Part shown: positions 7,174 to 15,343 of the stretch, piece by piece
Layout: each line of letters begins with the position of its first letter
How positions within the stretch are numbered: position 1 is the stretch's first letter
Assembly (NCBI GenBank): GCA_963748315.1
Contig: CAVVIK010000006.1
Coordinates: 1,054,001-1,118,000, forward strand
Length of the DNA: 64,000 nucleotides
Direction of reading: 5' to 3'
Source of the DNA: DASPHG01 sp963748315
GTDB taxonomy: Bacteria; Actinomycetota; Thermoleophilia; Solirubrobacterales; Thermoleophilaceae
Notes under the pieces: generated by a model
Databases searched by the model: none
What the model saw: only the letters and a program-made list of their open reading frames with translations
Told to the model about the DNA's origin: nothing
Made by a program: the position numbers and the translations under genes

Positions 7174-8229
7174 TTGCCGCGCGTGCGCGCATCGGTGGTG
7201 GGAGCGGGATCGTTCGGCACGGCGGTGGCCCTGCTGCTCGTGCGGGCCGGAGTCCGCACCACGCTTCTGTGCAGGACCGAGGCCCAGGCGGCCGAGCTGA
7301 TCGAGCGCGGCGAGAACGAGCGCTACCTCCCGGGCGTCGAGCTGCCGCGGGAGCTCAAGCTGCGCACGCTCGGCAACCTGCCCAATCAGTTCCACCGCGC
7401 GGACCTGGTGTTCCTCGCGGTGCCGTCGAAGGGGCTCGCGGAGGCACTCGTCGAGCTCGAACGGCAGGGGGTCGCGAGCGGGGCGGGGATCGTGTCGCTC
7501 GCGAAGGGACTTGTGCCGCCCGACGGGATCCCGCCGACACTCGCGCTCGAAGTTGTGTTCGGCCAGGACCGAGTCGCCTGCATAGGCGGGCCCGCGCATG
7601 CGCGCGAGATGGCCACCGAGGGCGCGGGCCTCGTGTGCGCGTCGCATTCGGAAAAGCTCGCGCACCGATGTGCGGATCTGTTCCAGCGCGCCGGCGTGGT
7701 CTGCGAGGTCTCGGACGACCCCGTCGGTGTCGAGCTCGCCGGCTGCGCGAAGAACGCGGCCGCCGTGGCTGTGGGGGCGACCGAGGCGCAGGGTCTCAAC
7801 GCGGCCGGGATGGCCGCGAGCGACATCTTCAGCGAGGTCGCTGCGCTCGCGGAGAGCCGCGGCGGGAACGTCCGGACGTTCCTCGGGCGCGCCGGAACCG
7901 GCGACCTGGTCGCCACGGCGCTCGCCCCGAAGTCGCGCAACCGCAGTGCGGGCGAGCTGCTCAGCAAGGGCGTGCCGGCGGCCGACATTCCGGATCGGCT
8001 CGGCCAGGCCGTCGAGGCGCTCGAGACGGTCCCATTGCTGGCGCGGGCGCTCGACTCGGCGGGTGTGCGCGGACCCGTCACAGCCGCGCTCGCGCGCCTG
8101 ATCGCCGGAGAGCTGCCGCTCGAGGAGTGGGTCAGGCTCGTACGCGCGGAACAGCCCCCGCCGGCGCGCTTCCGTGGCCGCGTCCGCGGCTGGTGGCGGC
8201 GGTTCCTGGCGTGGCTGCGCCGTCGCTAG
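7174..8229 (+). CDS. gpsA: Glycerol-3-phosphate dehydrogenase [NAD(P)+]
   Basis: A 351-residue cytosolic enzyme that reduces dihydroxyacetone phosphate to sn-glycerol-3-phosphate for phospholipid synthesis. The dinucleotide motif VVGAGSFGTA lies near residues 8-17. VPSKGL, SLAKGL and IGGPAHAREM follow the family order. The catalytic-domain motifs ELAGCAKNAAAVAVG (catalytic Lys in CAKN) and GTGDLVAT...SRNRSAGE are present. The C-terminus carries a basic Arg/Trp-rich tail (RVRGWWRRFLAWLRRR), absent from most family members, which might associate with the membrane (inference). The TTG at 7174 gives the listed start; GTG at 7183 is equally possible. rpmE begins 10 bases after the stop. Confidence 0.9.
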   Translation: MPRVRASVVGAGSFGTAVALLLVRAGVRTTLLCRTEAQAAELIERGENERYLPGVELPRELKLRTLGNLPNQFHRADLVFLAVPSKGLAEALVELERQGVASGAGIVSLAKGLVPPDGIPPTLALEVVFGQDRVACIGGPAHAREMATEGAGLVCASHSEKLAHRCADLFQRAGVVCEVSDDPVGVELAGCAKNAAAVAVGATEAQGLNAAGMAASDIFSEVAALAESRGGNVRTFLGRAGTGDLVATALAPKSRNRSAGELLSKGVPAADIPDRLGQAVEALETVPLLARALDSAGVRGPVTAALARLIAGELPLEEWVRLVRAEQPPPARFRGRVRGWWRRFLAWLRRR

Positions 8230-8239
8230 ACTCGACTGC

Positions 8240-8446
8240 GTGAAGGAAGCGATCCATCCCGAGTACGTCGAAGCCCGCGTGTGGTGCACGTGCGGCAACG
8301 AATTCACGACGCGTTCGACCAAGCCGGAGCTCCACGTCGAGATCTGCTCGAACTGCCACCCGTTCTACACGGGGCGCCAGAAGCTGGTCGATACCGGCGG
8401 TCGCGTCGAGCGGTTCCAGCGCCGCGCCGCTAAGAAGCGCCGCTAG
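8240..8446 (+). CDS. rpmE: 50S ribosomal protein L31, zinc-binding type
   Basis: A 68-residue protein of the large ribosomal subunit. It begins with KEAIHPEYVEARVWC, carries the zinc ligands CTCG (16, 18) and CSNCHPFYTG, and ends KKRR, all standard for the C+ form of L31. The frame is open upstream inside gpsA, but the GTG at 8240 gives the canonical N-terminus. The neighbourhood rpmE - DUF1385 - prfA - prmC is a conserved block in many Gram-positive lineages. Confidence 0.95.
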   Translation: MKEAIHPEYVEARVWCTCGNEFTTRSTKPELHVEICSNCHPFYTGRQKLVDTGGRVERFQRRAAKKRR

Positions 8447-8485
8447 CGCCGCAACCGGGGCTCGCAGCTCGGGTTCCAGTAACGA

Positions 8486-9220
8486 ATGCACGTTCGGCTC
8501 TTCATCCTGCTTGCAGCCGCCCTGGCGGCCGCCCCTGCGCCGGCCGCGTACGCCGCGGACGTGCCGGCCGGGGTGCGCATGCTCACGTGCGAGGCGTGGG
8601 CGGATGGACAGCCCGGCCAGGTTCTCTACAAGGCACACATGCGCGCGGTGCCCGGCACGGCGCGGATGGGGCTTCGCATCAGGCTGTTCGAGAAGTACGA
8701 CGACGGCAGCTTCGAGCGCGTGTCAGCGCCGGGCCTCGACGTCTGGAGGAAGTCGCGCGCGGGTGCGACGAAGTTCCGCTACAGGCAGCGCGTGCGCGGC
8801 CTGCACCAGGGCGCCGTCTACCGCGCGGTCGTCCACTACCGCTGGTTTGGCTCCGACGGGGCGGCCTTCCTGAAAGCCCGCCGCCGATCGCAGATATGCA
8901 GCCAGGAGGACGCGCTGCCGAACCTGCAGGTCGCGTCGGTCGAGACGGGGCCGGGCGAGGTGGAGAACACCGCGGAGTACAGGGCGACGATCGTCAATCG
9001 CGGCGACGCCATCGCGCAGAACATCGGCGCCCTGCTGCGGGTGGACGGCGAGGTCGTGGACGAGTCCGAGGTGATCGACGCACTGCTGCCGGGCGAGGAG
9101 ACGACGGTGACCTTCCACGGGCCCGTGTGCCAGGAGAAGATGCGCGTCGTGGTCGATCCGAAGGATGCGATCGCCGAGTCGCGCGAGCAGGACAACGTGC
9201 ACGGCTTGAGCTGCCTCTAG
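8486..9220 (+). CDS. Secreted protein with C-terminal CARDB domain
   Basis: A 244-residue exported protein. The signal peptide spans about residues 1-23 (MHVRLFILLAAALAAAPAPAAYA). The middle domain (about 25-140) holds two cysteines (MLTCEAW, SQICSQ). A CARDB-like Ig fold fills about 150-244: LPNLQVASVETGPGEVEN, NRGDAIAQNIG, LLPGEETTVTF, KDAIAESREQDN. CARDB domains are adhesion or assembly modules, so the protein probably acts at the cell surface; the partner is unknown. It sits between rpmE and the DUF1385 gene, 39 bases after rpmE, as an insertion in an otherwise conserved order. Confidence 0.75.
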   Translation: MHVRLFILLAAALAAAPAPAAYAADVPAGVRMLTCEAWADGQPGQVLYKAHMRAVPGTARMGLRIRLFEKYDDGSFERVSAPGLDVWRKSRAGATKFRYRQRVRGLHQGAVYRAVVHYRWFGSDGAAFLKARRRSQICSQEDALPNLQVASVETGPGEVENTAEYRATIVNRGDAIAQNIGALLRVDGEVVDESEVIDALLPGEETTVTFHGPVCQEKMRVVVDPKDAIAESREQDNVHGLSCL

Positions 9221-9230
9221 CATCCGTCGC

Positions 9231-10256
9231 GTGACCGAGCAGCAGCCTCAGGTCGAAGCCGACGGTCGAATCAGTGCGCAGCGGGACGCTCCGGTGGGCG
9301 GGCAGGCCGTTCTCGAGGGCGTAATGATGCGCGGCGTCTCGACCTGGGCGGTCGCGGTCCGGAAGCCGTCAGAGGCTCAGGTCGAGGCCGTCAAGGCGGG
9401 CGAGAGGATCGAGGTGCCCGAGGGCGAGATCGAGGTCGTCTCCGAGCCGCTCGTCTCGTGGACGAAGCGCCACCGCGTCTACCGGCTGCCGATCGTCCGC
9501 GGCGTCGTGGCACTCGCCGAGTCGCTCAAGATCGGCTTCAAGGCGCTCGGCATCTCGGCGAACGCGCAGCTCACCGAGGACGAGAAGGGCGACCAGCAGG
9601 AGATCGGCGGCGCGGCTTGGGCGGGAACGATCGCGTTCTCGCTGATCCTCGCGATCGGCCTGTTCTTCCTGCTGCCGGCGGGCCTGACGAACATCTTCAA
9701 GGACGAGATCCCGAACTCGTTCGTCTTCGTCGTGATCGAGAAGCTGATCCGGATCTCGATCTTCCTGGGCTACCTGTGGCTCATCTCGCGCATGCGCGAC
9801 CTCCAGCGCGTCTTCGAGTACCACGGCGCGGAGCACAAGACGATCTCGTGCTACGAGGCCGGGCTGCCGCTGACGCCCGAGAACGCAAAGCGGTTCTCAC
9901 GTCTCCATCCCCGCTGCGGAACGAGCTTCCTGCTCATCGTCATGATCGTCGCGATCTTCGTGTTCGCGCCGCTCGGCACCCCCGACTGGTACTGGCTGTT
10001 CGCGTCGCGCGTCCTCGGCATACCGCTGGTCGCCGGGCTCGCGTTCGAGTTGATCAAGTGGTTCGGCCGCAACCGCACGAAGCGATGGGCGCGCATCCTG
10101 ATGTGGCCGGGGATGCAGCTGCAGAAGCTCACGACCCGGGAGCCCGACCTGGCGCAGCTGGCAGTCGCGATCGCCGCCCTCGAGGCGGTGCTGGCCGTGG
10201 AGAATCCCGCCGAAGCCTCCGAGGAGGACAAGGTCGGGATGGAAGTCGTTGCTTGA
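9231..10256 (+). CDS. DUF1385 family membrane protein
   Basis: A 341-residue integral membrane protein. The hallmark APVGGQAVLEGVMMRG lies near residues 20-36. Membrane segments are visible at about 131-151 (TIAFSLILAIGLFFLLPAG), 163-182, 225-245 and 255-275, and a FEYHGAEHKTISCYEAG loop (about 194-210) with conserved His/Glu/Cys is diagnostic of the family. The function of DUF1385 is not established. The gene is usually next to prfA, as here, and its stop overlaps the prfA TTG start, which implies co-expression with release factor 1. The start is GTG 9231. Confidence 0.88.
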   Translation: MTEQQPQVEADGRISAQRDAPVGGQAVLEGVMMRGVSTWAVAVRKPSEAQVEAVKAGERIEVPEGEIEVVSEPLVSWTKRHRVYRLPIVRGVVALAESLKIGFKALGISANAQLTEDEKGDQQEIGGAAWAGTIAFSLILAIGLFFLLPAGLTNIFKDEIPNSFVFVVIEKLIRISIFLGYLWLISRMRDLQRVFEYHGAEHKTISCYEAGLPLTPENAKRFSRLHPRCGTSFLLIVMIVAIFVFAPLGTPDWYWLFASRVLGIPLVAGLAFELIKWFGRNRTKRWARILMWPGMQLQKLTTREPDLAQLAVAIAALEAVLAVENPAEASEEDKVGMEVVA

Positions 10257-11295
10257 GCAACTTGTCGAGCAGATAGAGACCCGCTTCGCGGAGCTCGAGC
10301 GGCAGATGTCCGATCCCGAGGTGATCGGCGACCGCGAGCGCTACGCGGAGGTCGGGCGCGATTACCGCGCGCTCCAGCCCGCGCACGAGCTGGCGAGGGA
10401 GTGGCGCCATACGAAGAGCGACGCCGAGGGCGCGCGCGAGCTGCTCGCCGAAGACGACGACCCGGAGACGCGCGAGCTGCTCACGACCTCCGAGCAGCGC
10501 CTCGCCGAGCTGGAGGAGGAGATCCGCCTCGCGATGGTGGAACGCGACCCGAACGACGACAAGGACGTGATCGTCGAGGTGCGCGCGGGCACGGGCGGCG
10601 ACGAGGCCGGCATCTGGGCGGGCGACCTCTATCGGATGCTCACGCGCTACGCGGAACGGCGCGGGTTCAAGCACGAGCCGCTGTCCTTGAACGACGGCGA
10701 CTACACGTTCGCGATTCGCGGTGACGGCGCGTACTCGGTCTTCAAGTTCGAGGGCGGCACGCACCGCGTCCAGCGCGTCCCCGAGACCGAGTCGCAGGGC
10801 CGGATCCACACCTCCACGGCGACCGTGGCCGTGCTTCCGGAGGCCGAGGAGGTCGAGGTGCAGATCGACCCGAACGACCTACAGGTGGACGTCTACCGCT
10901 CGTCGGGGCCGGGCGGCCAGTCCGTCAACACGACCGACAGCGCCGTCCGCATCACGCATAAGCCGACCGGGCTGGTCGTCTCGATGCAGGACGAGAAGTC
11001 ACAGCTCCAGAACCGCGACAAGGCGATGCGTGTCCTTCGCGCGCGTCTGTATGAGCAGGAGCTCGCTGCGCAGCAGGCGGAGCTGTCCGCGGAGCGCCGG
11101 TCACAGGTCGGGACCGGCGAGCGCGCCGAGAAGATCCGCACGTACAACTTCGGGCAGGACAGGATCACCGACCATCGGGTGAACCTGACGAAGGGCAACC
11201 TCGCCGCCGTCCTCCAGGGTGAGCTCGACGACTTCACGGCCGCACTCGAGGCGGACGAGAAGCGGCGGAAGCTCGAGGCCAGCGCGGCCGCATGA
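10249..11295 (+). CDS. prfA: Peptide chain release factor 1
   Basis: A 348-residue class-I release factor that reads UAA/UAG and triggers peptidyl-tRNA hydrolysis. The GGQ catalytic loop is at 222-224 (SSGPGGQSVN), in the region methylated by PrmC, which is encoded next. The acidic N-terminal coiled region (1-100) and GRIHTSTATVAVLP are normal, as is the length. Translation starts at TTG 10249 inside the end of the DUF1385 gene. The prmC ATG overlaps the prfA stop by 4 bases. This arrangement couples the factor to its modifying enzyme. Confidence 0.96.
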   Translation: MLEQLVEQIETRFAELERQMSDPEVIGDRERYAEVGRDYRALQPAHELAREWRHTKSDAEGARELLAEDDDPETRELLTTSEQRLAELEEEIRLAMVERDPNDDKDVIVEVRAGTGGDEAGIWAGDLYRMLTRYAERRGFKHEPLSLNDGDYTFAIRGDGAYSVFKFEGGTHRVQRVPETESQGRIHTSTATVAVLPEAEEVEVQIDPNDLQVDVYRSSGPGGQSVNTTDSAVRITHKPTGLVVSMQDEKSQLQNRDKAMRVLRARLYEQELAAQQAELSAERRSQVGTGERAEKIRTYNFGQDRITDHRVNLTKGNLAAVLQGELDDFTAALEADEKRRKLEASAAA

Positions 11296-12101
11296 GCGGC
11301 GTCGCGGCGGCCCACGAGGCTGTCTCGGCGGCGACCGAATCGCTCGCCGCGGCCGGTTGTGAGACGCCACGGCTCGACGCGGAGGTGCTGGTCGCGGCCG
11401 CGATGGACATCCCCCGGCTCGCGCTGGTCGGGGGGACCGACCTCGAGCTCGAGCCCGAGGCATCTCGCAAGGTCATGGAGTGGGTCCGGCGCCGGACCCG
11501 GCGGGAGCCGGTCGCGTACCTGATCGGCCGCAAGGGGTTCCGCCGGCTCGAGCTCCAGGTCGACTGGAGCGTCCTGATCCCGCGCCCGGAGACAGAGCTG
11601 CTCGTCGAGGTCGCGGCCGAACTCGCCGCGCCCGCCGCGCGGGTGCACGACGTCGGCACGGGCTCAGGCGCCGTCGCGCTCGCGCTGGCGGACGAGCGGC
11701 CGGGTCTGCGCGTGACCGGCTCAGACCGCTCCGAGGCTGCGGTGAAAGTCGCGCAGCGGAACGCGCGGCGGCTCGGCCTCCCGGTCGAGATCACGTGCGC
11801 GACCGGGTTGCCGCCGGGCGAGTACGACCTCGTGGTCGCGAACCTTCCATACGTGCGCGAGGACGAGTGGGACGAGCTCGCGCCCGAGATCCGCGACTAC
11901 GAGCCGCGGGACGCGCTGGTCGCGGGCGAGGACGGGCTCGAAGAGATCCGTGCTCTCGTCAACGAGGCCCCCGCCGGCATGCTGCTCGCCCTCGAGCACG
12001 CGCCCGACCAGGCCGAGGCGGTGGCCGAGATGCTGGTGGACGCCGAGACGCGCGAGGACCTCTCGAACCGGGCGCGGGTCACGACTGGCCGCGTGCCGTG
12101 A
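11292..12101 (+). CDS. prmC: Release factor glutamine methyltransferase
   Basis: A 269-residue N5-glutamine methyltransferase that modifies the glutamine of the release-factor GGQ motif using S-adenosylmethionine. The SAM motif DVGTGSGAVALAL is at about 120-132. The substrate-glutamine loop is NLPY at 184-187, a tolerated variant of the usual NPPY. An N-terminal helical domain precedes it (1-90, ending REPVAYLIGRKGF). It overlaps prfA upstream (ATGA) and tsaC downstream (GTGA), so the three genes are read as one unit. The C-terminal dozen residues past LVDAETREDLSNRAR are basic and short. Confidence 0.93.
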   Translation: MSGVAAAHEAVSAATESLAAAGCETPRLDAEVLVAAAMDIPRLALVGGTDLELEPEASRKVMEWVRRRTRREPVAYLIGRKGFRRLELQVDWSVLIPRPETELLVEVAAELAAPAARVHDVGTGSGAVALALADERPGLRVTGSDRSEAAVKVAQRNARRLGLPVEITCATGLPPGEYDLVVANLPYVREDEWDELAPEIRDYEPRDALVAGEDGLEEIRALVNEAPAGMLLALEHAPDQAEAVAEMLVDAETREDLSNRARVTTGRVP

Positions 12102-12598
12102 CCTTCGACGACTGCATCCGCGCGGGCGGGATCGTCCTGTTTCCGGCTGACACGGTCTACGGGCTTGCCGTCGATCCGGGCAACGAGGACGCGATCGAGC
12201 GCATGTACCGGCTCAAGGGACGGCCGCGGGATAAGCGATCCGCGCTCATGTACTTCGCGGTGGACGACGTTCCCGACTTGCCGGAGCCCGCACGCCGGCT
12301 GCTGCCCGGGCCGGTCACGCTGATCCTCCCGGACGGACGCGGCATCCGCGTCCCGGACGGCCCGCGGCTCGCGAGCCGCCCCGTGCTCCAGACGAGCGCG
12401 AACCCGTCGGGCGGGCCGGACCCGAGGCGGCTCGAGGAGGTCGACCCGGCGATTCGCGCGGGGGTTGACCTCGAGATCGACGGGGGCGAGCTGCCCGGCA
12501 CGGCGTCGACCGTGGTGGACCTGAGCGGCGAAGAGCCTCGGATCGTGCGGGAAGGGGCCGTCCCCACCGAGCGCATACGCGGGTTGCTCCAGCAGTAA
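12098..12598 (+). CDS. tsaC: Threonylcarbamoyl-AMP synthase (Sua5/YrdC family), compact
   Basis: A 166-residue protein for the first step of t6A37 tRNA modification: L-threonine, bicarbonate and ATP to threonylcarbamoyl-AMP. GGIVLFPADTVYGLA near the N-terminus, LKGRP and TSANPSG are the substrate-binding signatures, and LPGPVTLIL is kept. The stretch between GPVTLIL and TSANPSG is clearly shorter than usual, making the protein about 20-30 residues smaller than typical TsaC. The GTG start at 12098 overlaps the prmC stop (GTGA). The stop codon lies within a stem-loop region leading into glyA. Confidence 0.88.
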   Translation: MTFDDCIRAGGIVLFPADTVYGLAVDPGNEDAIERMYRLKGRPRDKRSALMYFAVDDVPDLPEPARRLLPGPVTLILPDGRGIRVPDGPRLASRPVLQTSANPSGGPDPRRLEEVDPAIRAGVDLEIDGGELPGTASTVVDLSGEEPRIVREGAVPTERIRGLLQQ

Positions 12599-12633
12599 CT
12601 CCTGGAGCAACACGCTCCAGCGGTAACCGCTGG
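12583..12633 (+). promoter_or_regulatory. Overlapping alternative hairpins ahead of glyA
   Basis: Four segments can pair in mutually exclusive ways. GTTGCTCCAG (12583-12592) pairs with CTGGAGCAAC (12602-12611). CTGGAGC (12602-12608) also pairs with GCTCCAG (12614-12620). CCAGCGG (12617-12623) pairs with CCGCTGG (12627-12633). All stems are perfect. The first spans the tsaC stop and the last ends 15 bases before the glyA ATG. This geometry is that of an attenuator or leader switch, but no ligand class is recognised and a plain terminator/processing site is possible. Confidence 0.4.
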
Positions 12634-12648
12634 TAACTTGGCTCGGAG

Positions 12649-13944
12649 ATGAGCGAGTTGCCTGCCGATTACTTCTCCAAGCCCGTCGCCGAGGTCGATC
12701 CCGACGTCGCCGAGGCGATGGAGGCCGAGCTCGGGCGCCAGGAGACGACGCTCGAGATGATCGCGTCGGAGAACTTCGTGCCGCAGTCGGTGCTCGACTG
12801 CCAGGGCTCGGTGCTGACGAACAAGTACGCCGAGGGCTACCCCGGCAAGCGCTACTACGGCGGCTGCGAGTACGTGGACGTAATCGAGACGCTCGCGATC
12901 GAGCGCGCGCGTGCGCTGTTCGGGGCGGAGCACGTGAACGTGCAGCCGCACGCCGGAGCGCAGGCGAACGCCGCGGTCTACGCGGCTCTCTGCGACCCCG
13001 GCGACACCGTGCTCGGGATGAAGCTCGACCACGGCGGCCACCTCACCCACGGCATGAAGATCAACTTCTCGGGCAAGCTCTACAACATCGTCGCCTACGG
13101 GGTCCGCGAGCAGGACTCGCTGCTCGACTACGACGAGCTCGAGCGGCTCGCCAAGGAGCACCGTCCGAAGGTGATCCTTGCCGGCTGGTCCGCGTACCCG
13201 CGCGAGCTCGACTTCCAGCGCTTCCGCGACATCTGCGACGAGGTCGGTGCGTACCTGTTCACCGACATGGCGCACTTCGCCGGCCTGGTCGCGGCAGGCG
13301 AGCACTCGAACCCGGTGCCCTATTCCGACGTCGTCTCGACGACGATCCACAAGACGCTCGGCGGCGCGCGCGGCGGCATGATCCTCTGCAAGGAGGAGTG
13401 GGCGAAGAAGATCAATTCGGCCGTCTTCCCGGGCCAGCAGGGCGGTCCGCTGATGCACGTGATCGCGGGCAAGGCGGTAGCGCTCAAGATTGCGTCGTCG
13501 GAGATCTTCCGCGAGCGCCAGCAGCGCACGCGCACGGGCGCGCGGATCGTCGGTGAGAAGCTGCTCGCGCGCGAGGTGAACGTCCTGACCGGCGGCACCG
13601 ACGTGCACCTGGTGCTGGTGGACCTGCGCGAGTCGGACCTCGACGGGCAGCAGGCCGAGGATCGGCTCCACGACATCGGGATCACCGTCAATCGCAACGC
13701 GGTGCCGTTCGACCCGCGCCCGCCGGCCGTGTCGTCCGGGCTACGCGTCGGCTCGCCCGCGCTCGCGACGCGCGGGCTGCAGGCGGACGACTTCAGCGAG
13801 GTCGGCGAGATCATGGCGACCGCGCTCACGGCCGATTGGCAGGACTCGCTGAAGGCTGAGCTCTCCGAGCGCGTGCGTGCGATCGCGGACCGCTACCCGC
13901 TGTACCCGCACGTCTCGTACAGCGGCGCGGCGACTCCCGCCTGA
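12649..13944 (+). CDS. glyA: Serine hydroxymethyltransferase
   Basis: A 431-residue PLP enzyme interconverting serine and glycine with tetrahydrofolate, the main cellular source of one-carbon units. The PLP lysine is Lys235 in STTIHKTLGGARGG. ASENFV (39-44), YAEGYPGKRYYGGCEYVD (60-77) and the PGQQGGPLMH region are all canonical, and the length is normal. The start ATG 12649 has GGAG just upstream. It lies 50 bases after tsaC with a run of alternative hairpins between them, and its stop runs into the ABC-ATPase frame. Confidence 0.96.
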   Translation: MSELPADYFSKPVAEVDPDVAEAMEAELGRQETTLEMIASENFVPQSVLDCQGSVLTNKYAEGYPGKRYYGGCEYVDVIETLAIERARALFGAEHVNVQPHAGAQANAAVYAALCDPGDTVLGMKLDHGGHLTHGMKINFSGKLYNIVAYGVREQDSLLDYDELERLAKEHRPKVILAGWSAYPRELDFQRFRDICDEVGAYLFTDMAHFAGLVAAGEHSNPVPYSDVVSTTIHKTLGGARGGMILCKEEWAKKINSAVFPGQQGGPLMHVIAGKAVALKIASSEIFRERQQRTRTGARIVGEKLLAREVNVLTGGTDVHLVLVDLRESDLDGQQAEDRLHDIGITVNRNAVPFDPRPPAVSSGLRVGSPALATRGLQADDFSEVGEIMATALTADWQDSLKAELSERVRAIADRYPLYPHVSYSGAATPA

Positions 13945-13994
13945 GCGGGCTGTTCGACCTCCACTCGGTCTCCGCCTCGCGCGGCGGCAGGCTC

Positions 13995-14573
13995 GTGCTG
14001 GACGACGTCAGCATGCGGATCCCCGACGGCGCGACCGCCCTGCTGGGGCCGTCGGGCTCGGGCAAGTCAAGCCTTCTGCGGCTGCTCAATCGCCTGAGCG
14101 ATCCCGACCTCGGGACGATCCACTTCAAGGGCGACGATGTCCGCACGCTCGACGTGCTCGCCCTGCGCCGGCGGGCGGTTCTCGTGCCACAGCTTCCGGC
14201 GCCGCTTCCCGGCACGGTGGTCGACAACGTGCGCTACGGGCCGTCGCTGTGTGAACGCGCGGCTGACCTCAACTCGTGCCTCGGGCGCGCCGGGCTTGCG
14301 CGCACCTACGGCGACCGCGACGCCGCCGAGCTGTCGGTGGGCGAGCAGCAGCGCGTCATGCTCGCCCGCGCGCTGGCGCTCGAGCCCGAGGTGCTCCTGC
14401 TCGACGAGCCGACGTCCGCGCTCGACGAGGCCGCGCGCGACGGCATCGAGCGGACGCTGATCGAGCTCGCGCAGGCGGGCGTCGCGATGGTGCTCGTGAC
14501 CCATGATCGCGGGCAAGCGCGCAGAGTGGCGTCCCAGGTGGTCGAGCTGCGCGAAGGGCGGGTCGTCGCGTGA
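13995..14573 (+). CDS. ABC transporter ATP-binding protein, FetA-like
   Basis: A 192-residue ATPase from the first conventional start (GTG 13995). Walker A GPSGSGKS is at 18-25, followed by the signature LSVGEQQRV, Walker B VLLLDEPTSALD and a switch histidine in LVTHDRG. The frame is open and homology-like upstream to CTG 13941, directly over the glyA stop (reading LFDLHSVSASRGGRLVL, the expected first strand). The real protein is therefore probably 15-18 residues longer and starts on a non-standard codon. It pairs with the membrane protein that begins in its stop codon, giving a FetAB-type exporter. The substrate (iron in E. coli FetAB) is inferred from the partner. Confidence 0.85.
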   Translation: MLDDVSMRIPDGATALLGPSGSGKSSLLRLLNRLSDPDLGTIHFKGDDVRTLDVLALRRRAVLVPQLPAPLPGTVVDNVRYGPSLCERAADLNSCLGRAGLARTYGDRDAAELSVGEQQRVMLARALALEPEVLLLDEPTSALDEAARDGIERTLIELAQAGVAMVLVTHDRGQARRVASQVVELREGRVVA

Positions 14574-15343
14574 GCTCGATCGACGTCACGCTCACCGAGG
14601 TCGCGGCGTCGCTGGTGCTCGTCGTTATCGCGGTCGCGGTGTCGCGCTGGCGGCGCGCGGACCTCGAGCAGGACCTTGCCGTGGCCGTGCTGCGGTCGTT
14701 CGTCCAGCTGACGGCGGTCGGGTACGTGATCCAGGCGATCTTCGACTCGGACAGCCTGCTGCTCGTGGCCGCGCTGCTCGCCGGAATGGTCGCGTTCGGC
14801 ACCTTCACGGCCCGTGGGCGTGCGAAGGGAGTGCCCGGCGCGCTGGTGCCGATCGCGCTCGCGCTCGCCGTCGCGGCCGTGACGACGCTCGGACTGATAC
14901 TCGCGCTCGGCGTGTTCGAGGCGAAGCCGCGCTACCTCGTACCGGTGGGCGGGATGGTGATCGGGAACGCGATGACCGCAGCGGCAGTCGCGCTCAACAG
15001 GCTGGCCGATGAGATCGGCGGCGCGCGCGGGGCGATCGAGGCGACGCTTTCGCTCGGCGCAACGTCACGCCAGGCCGCCGCGGGCGCGGTTACGCGCAGC
15101 CTGCGCTCGGGGATGATCCCGCTCATCGACTCGACGAAGACGACGGGCATCGTCTTCTTTCCCGGCGCCATGACGGGGATGCTGGTGGCCGGCGCCGACC
15201 CGTTGGATGCCGTCCGGCTTCAGCTGATTCTGCTCTGGTCGCTACTGGGTAGCGTTTCCCTCTCGGCGCTGATCGCGACCGGGCTCGGCTATCGCGGCTT
15301 CTTCACTTCGGCTCATCAGCTGCGCGACGCCGGTCCTCGATAG
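14570..15343 (+). CDS. FetB-like (UPF0014) ABC transporter permease
   Basis: A 257-residue membrane protein with about seven hydrophobic segments, starting at GTG 14570 over the ATPase stop (GTGA). Family marks are FVQLTAVGYVIQAIF, VGGMVIGNAMTAAAVALNRL, LSLGATSRQAA, and the loop MIPLIDSTKTTGIVFFPGAMTGMLVAG, which is highly conserved in UPF0014. In E. coli the homologous FetAB exports iron and protects against oxidative stress; the same job here is inference. It runs into the convergent metal-exporter gene with 41 bases of overlap at the 3' ends. Confidence 0.88.
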   Translation: MSSIDVTLTEVAASLVLVVIAVAVSRWRRADLEQDLAVAVLRSFVQLTAVGYVIQAIFDSDSLLLVAALLAGMVAFGTFTARGRAKGVPGALVPIALALAVAAVTTLGLILALGVFEAKPRYLVPVGGMVIGNAMTAAAVALNRLADEIGGARGAIEATLSLGATSRQAAAGAVTRSLRSGMIPLIDSTKTTGIVFFPGAMTGMLVAGADPLDAVRLQLILLWSLLGSVSLSALIATGLGYRGFFTSAHQLRDAGPR

